From Arthrobacter sp. YN (lineage in GTDB: Bacteria; Actinomycetota; Actinomycetes; Actinomycetales; Micrococcaceae): DNA of 64,000 bases. Positions 1-7,592 of this stretch are shown here, piece by piece. The notes under the pieces are model-generated. The model made no database searches, was not told the DNA's origin, and saw nothing but the letters and a program-made list of their open reading frames with translations. The translations under genes were made by a program, and so were the position numbers. How positions within the stretch are numbered: position 1 is the first letter of the stretch; each line of letters starts with the position of its first letter. The DNA is taken from NCBI RefSeq assembly GCF_002224285.1, contig NZ_CP022436.1, positions 4,836,001 through 4,900,000 on the forward strand. Direction: 5' to 3'.

Positions 1-1
1 C

Positions 2-310
2 GTCACCAGGGGGAACGTGGTTGAGACGTGGCTGCGCATCTCGATGTCACAAGATGACGCGGATCTCTACAGGGCGCTACTCGTGTCCTTCACGGACCTG
101 GGAGAGAACGCAGACGGGCTGTTGAGCCTTTCAGCGGAGGCATCAAAGCGCTGGGAGCAACTCCTGGCAGCCGAGCTCGGAGACCCTGTGGCAGCGTCGA
201 TCGTTCGACTCCTTGGAGATGGCATGGTGATGAACTCCCTGACGCGGGAAGCACTTCCCCCCGTTGAGAGCATCATGGCGTGGCTGGAGCCACGAAGGAA
301 CGCCGAATGA
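2..310 (+). CDS. TetR/AcrR-type regulator, C-terminal part only (5' end outside window)
   Basis: The frame is open from the window edge and stops at the TGA at 308-310, leaving about 102 residues. They look like the helical ligand-binding C-terminal domain of a TetR-like repressor, with amphipathic helices around GDPVAASIVRLLGDG. The DNA-binding half would lie before base 1, so the family call rests on this half alone. The stop overlaps the ATG of the next gene (ATGA), so the two are probably co-transcribed, and the membrane protein that follows is a plausible regulated partner. The ligand cannot be guessed. Confidence 0.6.
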   Translation, partial: VTRGNVVETWLRISMSQDDADLYRALLVSFTDLGENADGLLSLSAEASKRWEQLLAAELGDPVAASIVRLLGDGMVMNSLTREALPPVESIMAWLEPRRNAE

Positions 311-969
311 CCGCCGGCCTGCTGTGGGCGATCCTTGGCCTCGGCCTGGCGGACAGCCTCAATCCGGCGACAATCGTGACCATAACCCTCATCCTGCTCA
401 CGGTCCGCAAGCACCCGGTGACCTCGGCATTGTCGTTTGTCGTGGGCGCCTTGAGCACCGTGTTCATTCTTGGTGCAGTGATCTTCCTCGGCGCCGGAGC
501 AGCAGCGGACACCGTCAGTGACGGGCTTGTCTGGCTCCGGAGAATCGTCTTCCTGGTGGCTGCCGTAACACTGTTCATCACCGGCTACCGGCGCCTCAAG
601 GATCGCCCTCGCAAGGGCATCGGCTTGCCATCCTGGTTCGGGATAGGCACAGCATTTCCGTTCGGTGTACTGGTCACCGGCGCCGATCTTCCCAACGCAT
701 TCCCCTACTTCATTGCCATTGAACGGATGGTGGATGCAGATACATCCACGGGAACGGGCCTGCTTGTCCTCGCCGGATACGCGATCATCTATTGCGTGCC
801 ATGCCTGATCCTGCTTGCCCTCGGCATCGCTCACGGCGACAAGGTCCGCGAAAGACTTCAAAAGGTCTACGACCGATTCGCCACGGGCACCACCCAACGA
901 TCGGTTGCTGCAGCGGTGCTCTATCTTCTCCTGGGGGTCGGCGTCCTCGCGATCGCCCTCTGGCCTTAA
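307..969 (+). CDS. GAP-family (LysE/Sap-like) integral membrane protein
   Basis: A 220-residue protein with about six hydrophobic segments. The first carries LGLADSLNPATIV, typical of GAP/Sap proteins, which are distantly related to LysE exporters. A conserved loop with AFPFGVLVTGADLPNAFPY precedes the middle helices. I chose ATG 307 because AAGGAA lies 7 nt upstream and the codon overlaps the preceding stop. A GTG at 280 in the same frame would add nine residues inside the upstream gene. In mycobacteria some members move glycolipids or related small molecules; the substrate here is unknown. The TetR-like gene upstream suggests an inducible exporter. Confidence 0.8.
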   Translation: MTAGLLWAILGLGLADSLNPATIVTITLILLTVRKHPVTSALSFVVGALSTVFILGAVIFLGAGAAADTVSDGLVWLRRIVFLVAAVTLFITGYRRLKDRPRKGIGLPSWFGIGTAFPFGVLVTGADLPNAFPYFIAIERMVDADTSTGTGLLVLAGYAIIYCVPCLILLALGIAHGDKVRERLQKVYDRFATGTTQRSVAAAVLYLLLGVGVLAIALWP

Positions 970-971
970 CG

Positions 972-989
972 GGCGGGCATAGACCCGCC
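972..989. terminator. Short GC-rich hairpin between convergent genes
   Basis: GGCGGG (972-977) pairs with CCCGCC (984-989) around a 6-nt loop, three bases after the GAP-gene stop and three before the stop of the opposing gene. There is no T-tract, but the position between convergent stops fits a bidirectional terminator. Confidence 0.5.
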
Positions 990-991
990 GG

Positions 992-1276
992 CTACCGTGC
1001 TTCCAGCCGCGCCTTCAGCTGCTCAGCGTAGTCCGCATAGGCGGCGGCGATCTCTTCGAGGTCCACTGTTTGGGGGAAGTCGATCACAGGCTGGTGCTCT
1101 GCCAGGTACGACGTGGTTTCTTCAACAACGAGATGCTCGTCGAAGCCGCCCAGACCAGCCTCGGCAAGGAACTCCGGGTTGGTGTGGACCAGGGATTCCC
1201 CGGTTTGGCCCTCCGAGGCCCAGCGCACCAGGTACTCGTTCTGATTGACCAGTTCAATATCGAATGACTTCTCCAT
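992..1276 (-). CDS. Hypothetical acidic protein
   Basis: A 94-residue acidic, soluble protein with no signal peptide or membrane segment. The sequence begins with beta-rich stretches (FDIELVNQNEYLVRWAS) and ends in a charged helix. I do not recognise a family. ATG 1276 has only a weak ribosome-binding site upstream. The codon composition looks coding, and it is the best frame in the gap between the GAP gene and the TetR gene, both on good evidence. It may share a transcript with the TetR gene 34 nt upstream. Confidence 0.6.
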   Translation of the reverse strand: MEKSFDIELVNQNEYLVRWASEGQTGESLVHTNPEFLAEAGLGGFDEHLVVEETTSYLAEHQPVIDFPQTVDLEEIAAAYADYAEQLKARLEAR

Positions 1277-1310
1277 GGCAGCAGCCTAACGCCGGAAGCA
1301 CCTTTCGCCG

Positions 1311-1949
1311 TTACGTGGCCGCTGCTGACCGGGCGCCCATGTGTTCCAGCAGCACCCCAGTCGGCAGGCCCAGAAGGGCAGCCGCAAGGCTCCCCATCAG
1401 ATCCAGCACGTACTCGCTGCCGGCGCTCCCTGCCAGCACATCCATCACCAGCCCATCTTCCTGGGCAACCAGGGTCCGGGCGATCTTGGCCGGGTCCAGA
1501 AGGGGAGAGAACTCGCCGGAGCGGGTTCCGGCGTCGATGATGTCGCGATAGATGCGTTCCTGGGCACTGGTGAGGTCATCCTGGATGCGGCGCTGCTCGG
1601 CGTCGCGGAGCATGTGAGGCCAGTACTCGTAGAGGATCCGGGACACGTCGTCGTCCAGTCCGGCAGTAGTGCCGGCGCTGATGACGGCGGCGAGGCGCGC
1701 CGTCGGGCTCATATCAGGGTGAACGGATTCGGCGAGCTTTTCGAGAAACCTGCCGGAGGAAGCCCGCACGGCAGCAGCGATAATCTCGGCATGGCTGCCG
1801 AAATAGTAGAGCACGGCGTTCGCGGCCATGCCGGCTTCGGCGGCGATGGCGCGCAGGGTGGCCCCTTCAGCGCCGTCGCGCGCAGCTACAGCCTGGGCAG
1901 CGGCCACTATTTCCTGACGCCGGACTTCCTTCTTGTCTACCTTGGCCAC
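1311..1949 (-). CDS. TetR/AcrR family transcriptional regulator
   Basis: A 212-residue repressor. Residues 9-56 form the N-terminal helix-turn-helix (TLRAIAAEAGMAANAVLYYFGS), followed by an all-helical ligand-binding domain. GTG 1949 is preceded by GGGAG at good spacing. It is transcribed divergently from the APC permease gene. The 113-bp gap holds a 32-bp symmetrical palindrome (2006-2037), so this protein very probably represses both itself and the permease-nitrilase pair. The inducer is presumably the amine, amide or nitrile handled by those genes, which is inference. Confidence 0.9.
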   Translation of the reverse strand: MAKVDKKEVRRQEIVAAAQAVAARDGAEGATLRAIAAEAGMAANAVLYYFGSHAEIIAAAVRASSGRFLEKLAESVHPDMSPTARLAAVISAGTTAGLDDDVSRILYEYWPHMLRDAEQRRIQDDLTSAQERIYRDIIDAGTRSGEFSPLLDPAKIARTLVAQEDGLVMDVLAGSAGSEYVLDLMGSLAAALLGLPTGVLLEHMGARSAAAT

Positions 1950-1982
1950 TACTGCTCCCCCGTGAGCTCCTGAAGATTCCTG

Positions 1983-2037
1983 TTGACATTGACTCTAGAC
2001 GGGTATTGAATGGCATTCAAATTTGAATGTGATTCAA
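1983..2037 (+). promoter_or_regulatory. Promoter and large palindromic TetR operator
   Basis: A perfect 16-bp palindrome, CATTCAAATTTGAATG (2014-2029), is flanked at the same centre by TTGAAT (2006-2011) and ATTCAA (2032-2037), making a 32-bp nested dyad. A TTGACA -35 box lies at 1983-1988, and a -10-like TTGAAT lies 17 bp further on, inside the left half-site. A bound repressor would therefore cover the -10 region of the permease promoter. Confidence 0.7.
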
Positions 2038-2062
2038 ATTACTGATTCAACGAGGAGTCTCC

Positions 2063-3637
2063 GTGTCATTCCCCCCAACCCCACCCATGGCCACCCAAGA
2101 AGCAATCCCTACGAACCCAGCTTCCAAAGGCCTCAAAGCCGGGTCCATCGGCATCGGCCCCACGGTCGCCCTCGGCCTGGCCGCCGTCGCCCCGGCCTAC
2201 AGCTTGGCTGTGACGCTGGGCTTCGTGGTTCTTGCCGTAGGACAGAGCACCCCCGCCGCCTTCCTGCTGGGATTTGTGCCGATCCTTTTCACCGCACTCG
2301 CCTTCCGGGACCTCAACCGGGAGATGCCCGACTGCGGTGGCGTTTTCGTCTGGATCACCCGCGTCTTCGGGCCTGCTGCAGGCTGGTTCCTCGGTGGCTG
2401 GGTACCGCAGATGGCCACCTTCATTGCGGGCGCCGCCGTGGCCCAAGTCGCCACCACCTACCTGCTCACCTTCTTCGGTTTGGCAGCGATCGCCGCAGAA
2501 CCCCTCGCCGTAGCGGCCATCGCGTGCGGGCTGATCGTCCTGAGTGCATGGATCGCCGCGAGGGGAATCGAACTCTCCGCCTGGGTCCAGTACGCGCTGA
2601 TTGGCCTCCAGTTGGTGGCACTCGGCGGATTCTGCGTCGCGGCCTTCACCGCCATGGCCACGGGCACCTCCCCCGGAACGGCAGACGGCGCAGAAAAGCC
2701 AAGCCTGGAGTGGTTCAACCCCTTTGCCTCCGGCGACATGTCCGGGCTCGTCTCCGGCGTCATCCTGTGCCTGTTCATTTACTGGGGCTGGGATGCCTTG
2801 ATAGCCGTGAACGAAGAGACCACCGACCGCAAGGGAACGCCCGGAAGGGCGGTTGTCATCACTACCGTCATCCTGCTGTTCTCCTACGTCGTGACAGCCA
2901 CCGCCGCCGTCGGATTTGCAGGAACTGCGAGCATCACCGATCCCGAAACCGTCTCCGATGTCCTCTCGGTCCTCGGCCCGCAGGCGACAGGAGCCGTGTT
3001 TGGCCAGGTCATCGTCCTCGCAGTGGGCATGTCCGCGTTGGCAGCTCTGCTGACAGTAGCCGTCAGCACGCCACGGACGTGGCTCAGCATGGGCAGCTAC
3101 GATGCGCTCCCCAAGGCGACCACAAAGATGCACCCCAAGCGGGGGACTCCCACCACCTCCATCGCTTGGTGGGCGGCAATCACCATGGCCATGACGTTGG
3201 GACTGACGGCAATCAGCGCCGATTTCATCGGCCTGGCCATCCTCTCGGTGGGCCTGATGATCGCCGCGTACTACGCGGCCACAGCTTTGGCCTCGGTGGT
3301 GTACTTCGCCCCGCTGATGCGCACCTCCCCATCCGCCCTGATCCTGAAAGGCATCCTCCCCGGCCTCGGAGCACTGCTGATGATCGGAGCGTTCGCGTAC
3401 AGCGCCGTGGACATGCTGTCCCCTGAGTACGCGGGCCTGTCCTGGCTTGGCATCGGTTCAGTGTTCTGGATCGGGATCGGCGCGCTGTCCTTGGGCCTGA
3501 TAGTGACGGCGATTCTGCGGACCAGGCCGCGCCGCTTCTTTTCCGGCGAATCCATCCCCCGCGGAAACGTCACTACCCGCAACCACCTTCCGTCCATTCT
3601 CAGCAACGAAACTCCCAGCAACGAAACCGAGGCATAA
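2063..3637 (+). CDS. APC-superfamily amino acid/amine permease
   Basis: A 524-residue membrane protein with about 12-14 hydrophobic segments in the amino acid-polyamine-organocation pattern. It opens with GSIGIGPTVALGLAAVAPAYS and has a conserved acidic loop after the second helix (FRDLNREMPDCGGVFVW). GTG 2063 follows a GAGGAG-type site. The stop abuts the ATG of the nitrilase gene directly, so both are made from one message. The likely role is uptake of an amine or amide that the nitrilase-family enzyme then hydrolyses. Substrate specificity cannot be read from the sequence. Control is presumably by the divergent TetR protein. Confidence 0.88.
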   Translation: MSFPPTPPMATQEAIPTNPASKGLKAGSIGIGPTVALGLAAVAPAYSLAVTLGFVVLAVGQSTPAAFLLGFVPILFTALAFRDLNREMPDCGGVFVWITRVFGPAAGWFLGGWVPQMATFIAGAAVAQVATTYLLTFFGLAAIAAEPLAVAAIACGLIVLSAWIAARGIELSAWVQYALIGLQLVALGGFCVAAFTAMATGTSPGTADGAEKPSLEWFNPFASGDMSGLVSGVILCLFIYWGWDALIAVNEETTDRKGTPGRAVVITTVILLFSYVVTATAAVGFAGTASITDPETVSDVLSVLGPQATGAVFGQVIVLAVGMSALAALLTVAVSTPRTWLSMGSYDALPKATTKMHPKRGTPTTSIAWWAAITMAMTLGLTAISADFIGLAILSVGLMIAAYYAATALASVVYFAPLMRTSPSALILKGILPGLGALLMIGAFAYSAVDMLSPEYAGLSWLGIGSVFWIGIGALSLGLIVTAILRTRPRRFFSGESIPRGNVTTRNHLPSILSNETPSNETEA

Positions 3638-4537
3638 ATGCGCATCCTGTCCATCGCAGCAATCCAGACCAACCCCGTCCCCCACGACCTCGAGGCCACG
3701 TGGGCCCGGTTCGAGGCACAGGCCGAGTCAGCCAAGAAGCTCGGTCCCGACGTGGACGTCATCGTGGTTCCGGAACTGCTGCTTTCCGCGCCAGGCGAGT
3801 TCCTGCTCCCGGATCCAGAGGGCGAAACCCGTTCCGCCGCGCCCATCCCCAGCCCACTCACGGACCGCATTTCCGCCTTGGCCCGCAGGCTCAACGTGTG
3901 GCTCGTGCCCGGCTCCCTGCTGGAAACAGAAAACGGAAACACCTATAACACCGCCATCGCAGTGTCCCCGCAGGGCGAGATCGTGGCACGCTACCGGAAG
4001 CTGTTCCCGTGGCGCCCGTTCGAGACCACCACTCCCGGCGATTCCTTCGTCACGTTCGACATCCCGGGCTGCGGACGCATCGGCCTCGCGATCTGCTTCG
4101 ACGGCAGCTTCCCGGAAGTTGCGCGGCAGTTGGCCTGGTTGGGTGCGGAGGTCATCATCCAGCCCACCCTCACCACTACCCGGGACCGGGCCATGGAAAT
4201 CGTCATGTCCCAGGCCAACGCTTTCGCCAACCAGGTGTTCGTGGTGAACATCAACGGAGCCTCCCCGTCGGGTGTGGGCGAGAGCGTCATCGTGGACCCC
4301 GAGGGCACCATCATGCAGCATGCCCAAGGCGGCGAAGAGATTCTGTTCGCTGTGCTGGACCTGGACCGCGTCACGCAGCTCCGCCGCTATGGAACACACG
4401 GCATCAACCGCCCCTGGACCCAACTCCGGGACCAGGAAGGCCTGCTGTCCTTCCCGATGTTCGGCGGCGCGCACTTCGAGTCACCGGCCTGGCGCGAGGA
4501 TTCACTCGGTGCGCGGCAGGGCACCGGAACGGCCTGA
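3638..4537 (+). CDS. Carbon-nitrogen hydrolase (nitrilase superfamily)
   Basis: A 299-residue cytoplasmic enzyme of the nitrilase fold. The catalytic Glu-Lys-Cys triad is visible: Glu in VVPELLL (about residue 48), Lys in YRKLFPW (about 121) and Cys in LAICFDGSFPE (about 154). The family hydrolyses nitriles, amides or carbamoyl compounds; the Cys context (CFDGSFPEVAR) resembles aliphatic amidase or formamidase-like branches more than true nitrilases, but this is not decisive. ATG 3638 directly follows the permease stop. Permease plus hydrolase under a TetR repressor suggests a nitrogen-scavenging module. Confidence 0.85.
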   Translation: MRILSIAAIQTNPVPHDLEATWARFEAQAESAKKLGPDVDVIVVPELLLSAPGEFLLPDPEGETRSAAPIPSPLTDRISALARRLNVWLVPGSLLETENGNTYNTAIAVSPQGEIVARYRKLFPWRPFETTTPGDSFVTFDIPGCGRIGLAICFDGSFPEVARQLAWLGAEVIIQPTLTTTRDRAMEIVMSQANAFANQVFVVNINGASPSGVGESVIVDPEGTIMQHAQGGEEILFAVLDLDRVTQLRRYGTHGINRPWTQLRDQEGLLSFPMFGGAHFESPAWREDSLGARQGTGTA

Positions 4538-4553
4538 CCGCCCGCCCAAGGCA

Positions 4554-4593
4554 AGCAGCGTTCGACGGCGGGCTGCCGCCGTCGAACGCTGCT
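4554..4593 (+). terminator. Strong hairpin terminator of the permease-nitrilase operon
   Basis: An 18-bp perfect stem (4554-4571 with 4576-4593) closes a GCTG tetraloop, 17 nt after the nitrilase stop. The stem contains CGACGGCGG/CCGCCGTCG, a core shared with several other terminators in this window. The sequence after it (TCCTCAC) is only mildly T-rich. Confidence 0.85.
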
Positions 4594-4627
4594 TCCTCAC
4601 CCTAGAGAAGATCAGGTTACTTACTTC

Positions 4628-4643
4628 TATAATGGCATTGTGA
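4628..4643 (+). promoter_or_regulatory. -10 box placed for a leaderless ZIP transcript
   Basis: A perfect TATAAT lies at 4628-4633. A transcript starting about 7 nt later would begin at or next to the GTG (4640) or ATG (4643) of the transporter gene, and no ribosome-binding site is visible. The -35 region is poor. Confidence 0.5.
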
Positions 4644-5437
4644 TGGCATCACTGTGGTTCGGATTGATTGCCTCCAGCGCCTTGGTGATAGGCGCGCTCA
4701 TCGGTGTGCGTTTCGAGCTGCCGAAGCGGCTCCTTGCCATCCTGCTGTCCTTCGCGGCCGGCTCACTCATTACCGCCCTGGCGTTCGAACTGTTCGAGGA
4801 CGCCTACCAACAAGGCGGAATTGTGCGCGCGGCGGTGGGACTCCTTGCCGGGGCCATAGTGTTTACCGCGCTCAGCGCCTTCCTGGATCGCCTGGCCCAA
4901 CCCGGCCGCACATCGAAATCCAAACCTGCGGACGAAGTACAGGGCAGCCCAAAGCTGGACACCGACGCCGCCGCGTCAGATAGGGCAGCCACCTCCGCCT
5001 CAACACGCGGAGCTGCCGGAATGGCGTTGCTGGCCGCCGTGACCCTGGACGGCGTACCGGAAAACGTAGCACTGGGCATCTCCCTGGAAGAAGGATCCGG
5101 CGGCCTGGCACTGCTGGCGGCCATCTTTGTGTCCAACTTCCCCGAAGCCTTGGTGGGGGCCTCGTCCATGCGCAGCCAGGGCCGAAAAGCCGGGTCGATC
5201 ATGCTGCTCTGGAGTGTGTGCGCCGTGCTGCTGGTGGCAGCCGTGGTCCTCGGCGCCGGGCCCCTCTCATCCGCCGAACCCGCCACCATTTCCCTGCCGT
5301 TGGCGTTCGCCGCCGGTGCGGTGATCGCGTCGCTGGCGGACACGCTCATGCCCGAGGCCTACGAGCATGGCGGCCCAGCGGTTGCACTGAGCACGGCAGC
5401 GGGCTTCGTCCTTTCGTTCACGCTTTCACTCGTGTGA
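4643..5437 (+). CDS. ZIP-family metal transporter
   Basis: A 264-residue membrane protein with about eight segments. It has a hydrophilic loop near residues 85-120 (QPGRTSKSKPADEVQ) and the ZIP-type polar helix motifs DGVPENVALG and SNFPEAL, which line the metal path in the family. It resembles the ZIP protein at 29061-29816 in the same window (DGIPESVVLG, SNVPEGL), so they are paralogues. The likely role is uptake or efflux of a divalent metal such as zinc. Start: ATG 4643 or GTG 4640; the message looks leaderless. The gene is monocistronic, bounded by hairpins on both sides. Confidence 0.82.
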   Translation: MASLWFGLIASSALVIGALIGVRFELPKRLLAILLSFAAGSLITALAFELFEDAYQQGGIVRAAVGLLAGAIVFTALSAFLDRLAQPGRTSKSKPADEVQGSPKLDTDAAASDRAATSASTRGAAGMALLAAVTLDGVPENVALGISLEEGSGGLALLAAIFVSNFPEALVGASSMRSQGRKAGSIMLLWSVCAVLLVAAVVLGAGPLSSAEPATISLPLAFAAGAVIASLADTLMPEAYEHGGPAVALSTAAGFVLSFTLSLV

Positions 5438-5492
5438 GCGTTGAGCGGCTGGACGACTGGGAGGCTGCCGACTGCCGACTGGGCGACCAACG

Positions 5493-5536
5493 CAAGAAGC
5501 GCACGACGGCGGCAGTCCGGCGTCGTGCGCTTCTTG
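5493..5536. terminator. Bidirectional terminator hairpin
   Basis: A 16-bp perfect stem (5493-5508 with 5521-5536, core AAGAAGCGCACGACG) carries a small inner CGG/CCG stem. It lies between the convergent ZIP and DUF6458 genes. The right arm ends in CTTCTTGG, and the left arm reads as AAGAAG in reverse, so a U-rich side exists in both directions. Confidence 0.85.
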
Positions 5537-5559
5537 GTGTATTGCTTGTGCAGCGGCTG

Positions 5560-5820
5560 CTAAACCTCCGGGCGACGCTCGACAACTGTTTCAGGGGCGG
5601 CGCGCCGCTCGACCACTGTTTCGGGGGCAGTGCGGCGCTCGACGACCGTCCTGCGGGTCCTGTTGGACATGGCGATGGAGATGATGAGGCCGATGACGCC
5701 CACCACCATCAGGATGTAGCCCACCAGGACTTGGTCCAGGAAGGGAATGAGTCCGGGTGCGAGCGCGAAGGCCAAAATAGCGCCAATGGCAATCAGGGCA
5801 ATGGAAGAACCAATTCTCAT
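5560..5820 (-). CDS. DUF6458 family small membrane protein
   Basis: An 86-residue protein with two transmembrane helices (about residues 5-22 and 30-50; MRIGSSIALIAIGAILAFAL at the N-terminus). Its cytoplasmic tail holds three imperfect copies of a VVERR-containing unit (TVVERRTAPE, TVVERRAAPE, TVVERRPEV). This layout matches the DUF6458 proteins of actinobacteria, whose function is unknown. ATG 5820 is preceded by GAGGAGCACG. An 18-bp element at 5874-5891 upstream is nearly identical to one upstream of the PRC-barrel gene, hinting at shared stress control. Confidence 0.8.
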   Translation of the reverse strand: MRIGSSIALIAIGAILAFALAPGLIPFLDQVLVGYILMVVGVIGLIISIAMSNRTRRTVVERRTAPETVVERRAAPETVVERRPEV

Positions 5821-5873
5821 AACGTGCTCCTCGTGTCCGTTCGGCGCGTGGTCAGGGATCGTCGGCCGAATCT

Positions 5874-5891
5874 ATACAGTCAGCATACTTA
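5874..5891 (-). promoter_or_regulatory. Upstream element shared with two other genes
   Basis: ATACAGTCAGCATACTTA lies 54 nt before the DUF6458 start. It matches the element at 13629-13646 at 16 of 18 positions. Its function is unknown; it could be an operator or an alternative sigma-factor promoter. Confidence 0.4.
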
Positions 5892-5940
5892 TGAACCACG
5901 GCTCCCACCAGCCATGCGACGCCCTCCAGCGGGCCGTGCG

Positions 5941-6837
5941 TCAGTGCCCGTAGCGTGCGGCCACCCGGGCGATGGCGTCCTCGGGAGTCGGAGCCGGCCC
6001 GAACACCTGCTCCTGGCGGGTGGTGTCCGCAACATACTTGCCGGTCTCGAACCACGCCACCATGCTGGCCATGTCGCCTACCAGCGGAAGGACCTTCGCT
6101 GTCACCTTGCCGAGCCCGGCGATGGCACCGGCGGGAATGGACATCACCTTGATCTGCCTGCCGGCCCGCTGCCCGGCAATGTCGGCGGCGTCCTGAATGC
6201 TGACGGGGCGGCTCCAGCCAACATCGATGTGCTCCCCCTCAAGAATGTCCGCGTCAACGGCCTCCGCGAGGTACCGTGCAACGTCGCTGGCCAGGACAAA
6301 AGTGAGCCTGGCGTCTTTGGAGCCCAGCCATACAAAGCGGCCCTTGGCAAAGGGGTCACCGCCCATCCCCACAGCTTGGTCAAAGAATGCACCCGGACGG
6401 ATGGCCACAAAGGGAACGCCGAGCTCCCGGAACTTGTCCTCAGCCAGCTTCTTGTTCCAAAAGTGCGGGATCTGCGGTGTTTGGTCGCTGGTGACAATGC
6501 TGATCAGCACGAAGCGGGGCACGCCGGCATGCTTGGCGGCGACGGCCAGGTTGCTGTTGCCAAAGGTATCGATCGCCTGGGCGTTCTTGTCATTTCGCGT
6601 ATAGCCGGCGGCCGTTGAGACAACCGCGGAAACGCCTGTCATCGCGGCGATCAAGGAGGCTGCGTCCATCATGTCCCCGCGGACGATCCCAACTCCTTTG
6701 GCCTCAACTTTGGCGGCGTCGGACTTGGGCCTCACCAAGGCCCGGACTTTCTTGCCGCGCTTGAGAAGTTCATCCACCACTTGGCCGCCAAGGAATCCCG
6801 TGGCACCAATAACAAGGACAGGAAGGTCTTCGGCCAC
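5941..6837 (-). CDS. NmrA-like NAD(P)-binding SDR-family oxidoreductase
   Basis: A 298-residue protein with an N-terminal Rossmann motif GATGFLGG (about residues 8-15) and an atypical short-chain dehydrogenase layout like NmrA/HSCARG or NAD(P)H:quinone-reductase-like proteins, in which the usual YxxxK pair is not evident. These often sense redox state or reduce quinone-like compounds. GTG 6837 has AAAGGAG six bases upstream; an open frame continues further back but lacks a ribosome-binding site. It is transcribed divergently from the XRE-cupin gene. I cannot tell whether it is an enzyme or a sensor. Confidence 0.8.
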   Translation of the reverse strand: MAEDLPVLVIGATGFLGGQVVDELLKRGKKVRALVRPKSDAAKVEAKGVGIVRGDMMDAASLIAAMTGVSAVVSTAAGYTRNDKNAQAIDTFGNSNLAVAAKHAGVPRFVLISIVTSDQTPQIPHFWNKKLAEDKFRELGVPFVAIRPGAFFDQAVGMGGDPFAKGRFVWLGSKDARLTFVLASDVARYLAEAVDADILEGEHIDVGWSRPVSIQDAADIAGQRAGRQIKVMSIPAGAIAGLGKVTAKVLPLVGDMASMVAWFETGKYVADTTRQEQVFGPAPTPEDAIARVAARYGH

Positions 6838-6940
6838 GATTTCTCCTTTGGGTTTTGTTCCTAGGGTCAGTGGTAGCACGAGCGTCGGACGCCGGCCAGT
6901 CCCCAGCTTGCCCCGCCTCGGGCCCCGCAGGTAATGAGAG

Positions 6941-6968
6941 TGCACTGGAAGTGCAGTATGATGCACTT
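6941..6968 (+). promoter_or_regulatory. Overlapping inverted repeats over the -10 box of the XRE-cupin gene
   Basis: AAGTGCA (6949-6955) and TGCACTT (6962-6968) form a dyad with a 6-nt spacer. TGCACT (6941-6946) forms a second dyad with AGTGCA (6950-6955). A TATGAT -10 box (6957-6962) lies inside, and transcription would start at the A of ATG 6969. The layout fits autorepression by the XRE protein on a leaderless message. Confidence 0.6.
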
Positions 6969-7592
6969 ATGGATGACAGCACCACCAACCTCTCCCTGGC
7001 CATCGGCACCCGGGTCAAGCAGGAACGCCAAGCCCGCGGATGGACCCTGGACCACCTGGCCGAGGCTGCAGGAGTAAGCCGCCGGATGATCGTCAACGTG
7101 GAGCAAGGGGCAGCGAACCCCAGCATCGGAACTCTGCTGCGGATCAGCGACGCCCTGGGAGTCGGGCTCCCCGCCCTGGTGGAGTCCCCGCGCCCCAAGC
7201 CCGTCAAGATCACCCGGAGCGGCGAAGGTGCAACACTGTGGAGCAGCGAACAGGGCGGCCAGGGAATCCTGGTGGCCGGGACCGACTCACCGGACGTGGT
7301 GGAACTCTGGGACTGGACATTGGGCCCCGGCGACAGCCACGCCAGCGAGGCCCACACCGCGGGCACCAAGGAACTCCTGCAGGTTCAAGCCGGCGCGGTG
7401 ACCGTCGATGCAGGGGAGCAGGCAGTCACCCTCGAGGTTGGCGATGCCATGACTTTCCCAGGCGACATTGCCCACTCCTACGCCAACCTTGGCGCGGCAC
7501 CCGCCAGATTCATCCTTGCTGTTTTTGAGCCCGGCGTGGGATCAGGGCACCGGCAGGACGCCGATCCCAGCGTCATGGGAATCAGCCAGTGA
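6969..7592 (+). CDS. XRE-family regulator with C-terminal cupin domain
   Basis: A 207-residue regulator. Residues 10-65 hold a lambda-repressor-like helix-turn-helix (LDHLAEAAGVSRRMIVNVEQG), and residues 125-190 form a cupin-2 small-molecule domain (GTKELLQVQAGAVTVDAG, then GDAMTFPGDIAHSY). Such proteins usually regulate a neighbouring transporter or catabolic gene in response to an amino acid or similar ligand. ATG 6969 is chosen because a TATGAT box and nested operators lie immediately upstream. The stop overlaps the GTG of the EamA exporter gene (GTGA), so the exporter is the obvious target. Confidence 0.88.
   Translation: MDDSTTNLSLAIGTRVKQERQARGWTLDHLAEAAGVSRRMIVNVEQGAANPSIGTLLRISDALGVGLPALVESPRPKPVKITRSGEGATLWSSEQGGQGILVAGTDSPDVVELWDWTLGPGDSHASEAHTAGTKELLQVQAGAVTVDAGEQAVTLEVGDAMTFPGDIAHSYANLGAAPARFILAVFEPGVGSGHRQDADPSVMGISQ

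Noticed and set aside
5218..6618. A 466-codon forward open frame across DUF6458 and NmrA-like genes
   Set aside because: It lies opposite two well-supported minus-strand genes, its translation is low-complexity and His/Arg/Gly-rich, and it spans a terminator hairpin.
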